DNA of 64,000 bases from Corynebacterium sp. (GTDB lineage: Bacteria > Actinomycetota > Actinomycetes > Mycobacteriales > Mycobacteriaceae), in assembly GCF_022712195.1 (NCBI RefSeq), contig NZ_JALAGY010000076.1, forward strand, positions 1 through 64,000, given 5' to 3'. Made by a program: the position numbers and the translations under genes. Every line of letters starts with the position of its first letter. Position 1 is the first letter of the stretch. The notes under the pieces were generated by a model. That model did not search any database. It had not been told where the DNA came from and saw only the letters and a list, made by a program, of their open reading frames with translations. Positions 61,560 through 64,000 of this stretch are shown in pieces.

Positions 61560-61628
61560 TGGTACCCGGTGAGGGATCTGCACCCTCCCGGCGGATTGCT
61601 GAGTCCGTCGGGCACTGCGCTTCCGGGT
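61560..61628 (-). ncRNA. tRNA-like element, truncated or degenerate
   Basis: On the leftward strand ACCCGGA (61622-61628) can pair with ACCGGGT (61564-61570) in 6 of 7 positions, followed by A and CCA (61560-61562). A 5-bp T-arm-like stem GAGGG/CCCTC holds a 7-nt loop TGCAGAT. An anticodon-like stem CGGA/TCCG surrounds CTCAGCAA. Total 69 nt; the D arm is reduced and the T-loop is not canonical, so a functional tRNA is unlikely. Confidence 0.35.
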
Positions 61629-61666
61629 GTGCCCCTGCCCGCTTCCCCACGGACAGGGACGAGGGG

Positions 61667-61909
61667 TCAGACGGCGATGGAGTCTGGTGCGGCCTCTTCG
61701 AGCCACGGGCCCAGGGCCGTGTCGTGGCCCATGAGGTCCGCGATGTGCAGCCGCATCGGGTCACCGACGAGTGCGCCGTGCCGCAGGGCCCCGAGGTCCT
61801 CGGTGCTGATCCACAGCGCGGCGGCCAGCTGCCGCTCGGTGCGCAGATTCCGGGCCCGGGCGATGTCGTCGAGGGCTCCGTCGCGGAACCGGTAGAGGTG
61901 CTGATCCAT
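61667..61909 (-). CDS. Cro-like HTH protein
   Basis: An 80-aa protein from ATG 61909 after GGGGGAGA. RTERQLAAALWISTEDLGAL, then HGALVGDPMRLHIADLMG, reads as a lambda-repressor-type HTH. It is divergent from the repressor, the position of Cro. First leftward early gene. Confidence 0.7.
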   Translation of the reverse strand: MDQHLYRFRDGALDDIARARNLRTERQLAAALWISTEDLGALRHGALVGDPMRLHIADLMGHDTALGPWLEEAAPDSIAV

Positions 61910-61951
61910 GTCTCCCCCTTTCCGTGGCATAGGAGTCCTGGTGCAGGTCGG

Positions 61952-62046
61952 TGGCGTTTTGCCTCCGCTGGTTGAACAATGCCATGCGTTGGTGGCAGAT
62001 GTCAACCTCGTAATCACAACATGGGGATTCGATGGCACGTATTGCC
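61952..62046. promoter_or_regulatory. genetic-switch region: leftward promoter with TGGCA operators
   Basis: Leftward TTGACA (62000-62005), 18 nt, CATTGT (61976-61981) forms the early promoter. Its spacer carries TGCCA-N8-TGGCA (61980-61997). Related palindromes lie at 61953-61963 (GGCGTTTTGCC) and 62034-62046 (GGCACGTATTGCC). A rightward promoter for the repressor is less clear; CATATATGG near 62056 may be its -10. Confidence 0.6.
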
Positions 62047-62077
62047 TAGTCATGGCATATATGGCAAAATGCAACTC

Positions 62078-62611
62078 ATGGATTACAGAGCATGGATCGC
62101 GTCCCTTCCCGGCGCGCCGACGCAGACCGAGGCGGCCGAGGCGGCGTCTGTCGACAAGAGCACGCTGTCCCGTCAACTGAAGCGGGGTGCGCTGTCCATG
62201 GAGGTCGTCTCCGCCCTGGCTCGCGCGCACGGGGTGAAGCCTGCGGACGCACTCGTGCAGACCGGGCACCTGGACGCCGAGGACGTCGAGGGCGTCGGTG
62301 TCGTTGAAGCGCTGAAGTATGCGACGAATCGGCAGCTGTTCGACGAGATCGAGCGTCGTAGCGACATGGAGTCGACGACCCTGTTCGGCAAGGGGCCCGG
62401 GGTGATCAATCCCCGCCCGGCGCTCGGCGTCGTCCCGCCGGCCTCAGATACCCCCGACGGTGTTTCCGGTGAGCAGGATAAACCTGAGAACGACACCCCC
62501 AGTGTCCATAGTGACCGGCATGATCTAGATGAGGTGCTCCGTAAGGCGAATCAGCTGAAGGGAGCAGCTCAACGCCGAACCCCACGAATCGAGGAGCCTG
62601 AAAACCCCTAA
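62078..62611 (+). CDS. immunity repressor
   Basis: A 177-aa protein from ATG 62078. The N-terminal HTH (TQTEAAEAASVDKSTLSRQL, then SMEVVSALARAHGV) is typical of actinophage repressors; the C-terminal 60 residues are polar and low in complexity. Divergent from the Cro-like gene and upstream of the ImmA-like protease, a common lysogeny layout. No peptidase domain is fused, so inactivation may need the neighbour. Confidence 0.75.
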   Translation: MDYRAWIASLPGAPTQTEAAEAASVDKSTLSRQLKRGALSMEVVSALARAHGVKPADALVQTGHLDAEDVEGVGVVEALKYATNRQLFDEIERRSDMESTTLFGKGPGVINPRPALGVVPPASDTPDGVSGEQDKPENDTPSVHSDRHDLDEVLRKANQLKGAAQRRTPRIEEPENP

Positions 62612-62614
62612 CTC

Positions 62615-62995
62615 ATGAAGAAGTTGAAGGCCAAGGCCAAGGAGCTCGGAGTGACGATCTACGAGACCAACGAGCTCCGCGGCGACCTGAACGCGATCTA
62701 CATGCACGATGACCGGGTCATCCTCCTGCGAGACGACCTCGACCCCTACACGAAGCGATCCGCCCTGGCGCACGAGCTCGGGCACGCGAAGTACGGGGAC
62801 GAGCACTCGGATGATCCGCGCCTGGAACGACGCGCAGACCTCTGGGCCGCACAGCTCGTCATCAGCGAGCCGGCCTACAAGGAAGCCGAGCAAGACTACG
62901 GGCCCCACCCCGGCGCGCTGGCGTGGGCCCTCGGCGTCACCCGCGACGTCGTCGAAACCTGGCGCACACTGACACTCAAGAGAAGAGAATCCTGA
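62615..62995 (+). CDS. ImmA/IrrE-family metallopeptidase
   Basis: A 126-aa protein from ATG 62615, 3 nt after the repressor stop. The zinc motif HELGH with a downstream Glu in RLERRADLWAAQ is diagnostic. Members cleave or regulate phage and ICE repressors after DNA damage, so it probably controls the adjacent repressor. Confidence 0.85.
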   Translation: MKKLKAKAKELGVTIYETNELRGDLNAIYMHDDRVILLRDDLDPYTKRSALAHELGHAKYGDEHSDDPRLERRADLWAAQLVISEPAYKEAEQDYGPHPGALAWALGVTRDVVETWRTLTLKRRES

Positions 62996-63891
62996 TGAAG
63001 CTACGACGCAGCGCCGCAGCTATCGCGGCCGTCGCCACGCTCGCGCTCGCATCCTGCAGCAGCGACAGCGACGACACGGCGGGGACGACTCCCCCAGCCA
63101 CCGAGACCACCCAGGCCAACGACGCCGACGAGCTCCACGCCCTGGGCGACACCGTCACCATCGGAGACACCCTGACGATCTCCGATGCAGAAGTCATCAC
63201 CGACGGGTGCGAGTTCAGCGACACCCCCACCCGCGACGCGGTGAAGTTCCAGATCCTCGCCACCGTCGAGAACAACACCGGACAGGACATCGTCCAGGCC
63301 CTGTGGCCCTCCGACATCCGATTCACCGACCCCGACGGGCTGAGCGTGATCCCGAGGGACATCGCGGCCGGCGAACCGCCATGCTCCAACGAGCACCCCA
63401 CCGGATTCGTCGACCTCGCCGACGGCGAGACCCGGCGCGCAGCCGTGACTCTGGAGGCACCCGCTGGCGCGACGGAGATGGTCTACTCCACGGACATGAT
63501 CGACGGCGCCGAGCCAGTCCGCTGGGACGTCTCCGAAGTGATCGAGGACCTGGAGGTAACCCCGTCCACCCCGGAGACCCCGGCGCCGGATGCCGCAGAG
63601 GAGCCTGCAGCCGCCGAGCCCCTGGCGCGCGACTACCGCTGCCCGCAGACCGATAACTACGTCACCGACCCGTCAGAGTGCGAGACCCCCATAGCCGTCA
63701 CGGACATCGCGCCGGACCCCGCCACGATCCCCTTCGCTGACGGCGGAACCTGCCCCGCCTACAAGTGCGGCTACGGCCACGACGAGAACGGCAACCCCAA
63801 CCCCTCCAGTGGTGAGATCCAGGGCTGGTGGATGGACTGCATCGCGACGAACGACGAGGCCTACTGCCGCGAGAACGACCCCTACACCTAG
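62995..63891 (+). CDS. prophage lipoprotein
   Basis: A 298-aa protein from ATG 62995, overlapping the ImmA stop (TGATG). A signal peptide ends in the lipobox LASC (Cys about 18), then a Thr/Pro-rich linker and a beta-sandwich of the kind found in DUF4352/Telokin-like secreted proteins. The C-terminal 60 residues hold several Cys pairs (CPAYKCGYG, WWMDC, AYC). Co-expressed with the repressor, it should be made in the lysogen and could act in superinfection exclusion. Confidence 0.8.
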   Translation: MKLRRSAAAIAAVATLALASCSSDSDDTAGTTPPATETTQANDADELHALGDTVTIGDTLTISDAEVITDGCEFSDTPTRDAVKFQILATVENNTGQDIVQALWPSDIRFTDPDGLSVIPRDIAAGEPPCSNEHPTGFVDLADGETRRAAVTLEAPAGATEMVYSTDMIDGAEPVRWDVSEVIEDLEVTPSTPETPAPDAAEEPAAAEPLARDYRCPQTDNYVTDPSECETPIAVTDIAPDPATIPFADGGTCPAYKCGYGHDENGNPNPSSGEIQGWWMDCIATNDEAYCRENDPYT

Positions 63892-63903
63892 ACCACGAGA
63901 AAA

Positions 63904-63936
63904 GGCCCCCACCGCCGGGCAATGGCGGTGGGGGCC
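63904..63936 (+). terminator. intrinsic terminator
   Basis: GGCCCCCACCGCC and GGCGGTGGGGGCC form a perfect 13-bp stem with a 7-nt loop after the lipoprotein gene, flanked by GAAAA upstream. The inner stem matches the terminator at 23789-23816. Confidence 0.88.
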
Positions 63937-63981
63937 GGAGTGTCCAACACGTATACGCACGTCAGACAGGAGAATTCTAGC

Positions 63982-64000
63982 ATGAGTGTTCAGCGACGCC
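63982..64000 (+). CDS. start of a gene, possibly the integrase (partial)
   Basis: ATG 63982 follows CAGGAG (63967-63972) and begins MSVQRR, which is how many phage tyrosine integrases begin. The gene runs off the window. The integrase call rests on position after the repressor module and on the six residues, so it is weak. Confidence 0.3.

Noticed and set aside
1..64000. CRISPR arrays, insertion sequences, rRNA and canonical tRNA genes
   Set aside because: No regularly spaced repeats, transposase frames, rRNA signatures or complete tRNA cloverleaf were seen on either strand.

Overview
The window comes from a high-GC mycolic-acid actinobacterium, most likely a Corynebacterium. The evidence is the conserved core gene order, the actinobacterial families DUF2469 and DUF2631, and a mycolyltransferase remnant. 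No species is assigned.

Positions 1-21.8 kb are ordinary chromosome, mostly on the minus strand. They carry a carboxymuconolactone decarboxylase-like gene, map, a lipoprotein transpeptidase (PBP), ispG, a site-2 protease, dxr, rlmN, cdsA, frr, pyrH, tsf, rpsB, xerC, dprA, comM, yraN, a DUF2469 gene, rnhB and lepB. Three genes are on the plus strand: DUF2631, LapA-like and an M23-like protein. Genes are often coupled by 4-nt GTGA overlaps. The functions are isoprenoid (MEP) synthesis, translation, phospholipid synthesis, membrane proteolysis, secretion and DNA uptake or recombination.

From about 22.3 kb to the end lies a nearly complete temperate siphovirus-type prophage. Its left edge abuts the C-terminal remnant of a mycolyltransferase gene. 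Layout: a rightward cargo operon (22.4-23.8 kb) with its own promoter and operator; then leftward late genes read from right to left. These are HNH endonuclease, small and large terminase, portal, a RapZ C-domain-like protein, a P-loop kinase fused to prohead protease, HK97-type capsid, connector proteins, tail tube, frameshifted tail chaperones, a 1882-aa tape measure, Dit and tail-tip proteins, an SGNH esterase tail protein, a modular endolysin and a holin. The leftward early region (50.7-61.9 kb) holds many small overlapping genes plus RusA, SSB, a YqaJ-like nuclease, a replication-type HTH protein and several regulators. At 61.9-62.1 kb a divergent switch separates a leftward Cro-like gene from a rightward repressor, followed by an ImmA/IrrE-type protease and a lipoprotein. 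No integrase is present; a new gene begins at 63982 and may be it.

The most notable signals are: (1) a RapZ C-domain homologue next to a P-loop kinase that is fused in frame to the prohead protease; (2) two likely -1 frameshifts, in the tail chaperone and the major capsid gene, sharing the same octamer in the same reading phase; (3) a tRNA-like element followed by an rRNA-leader-like (boxA-like) sequence in the early leftward leader; (4) a LexA-type SOS box at an isolated divergent gene pair; (5) a pair of identical palindromes between convergent transcription units.
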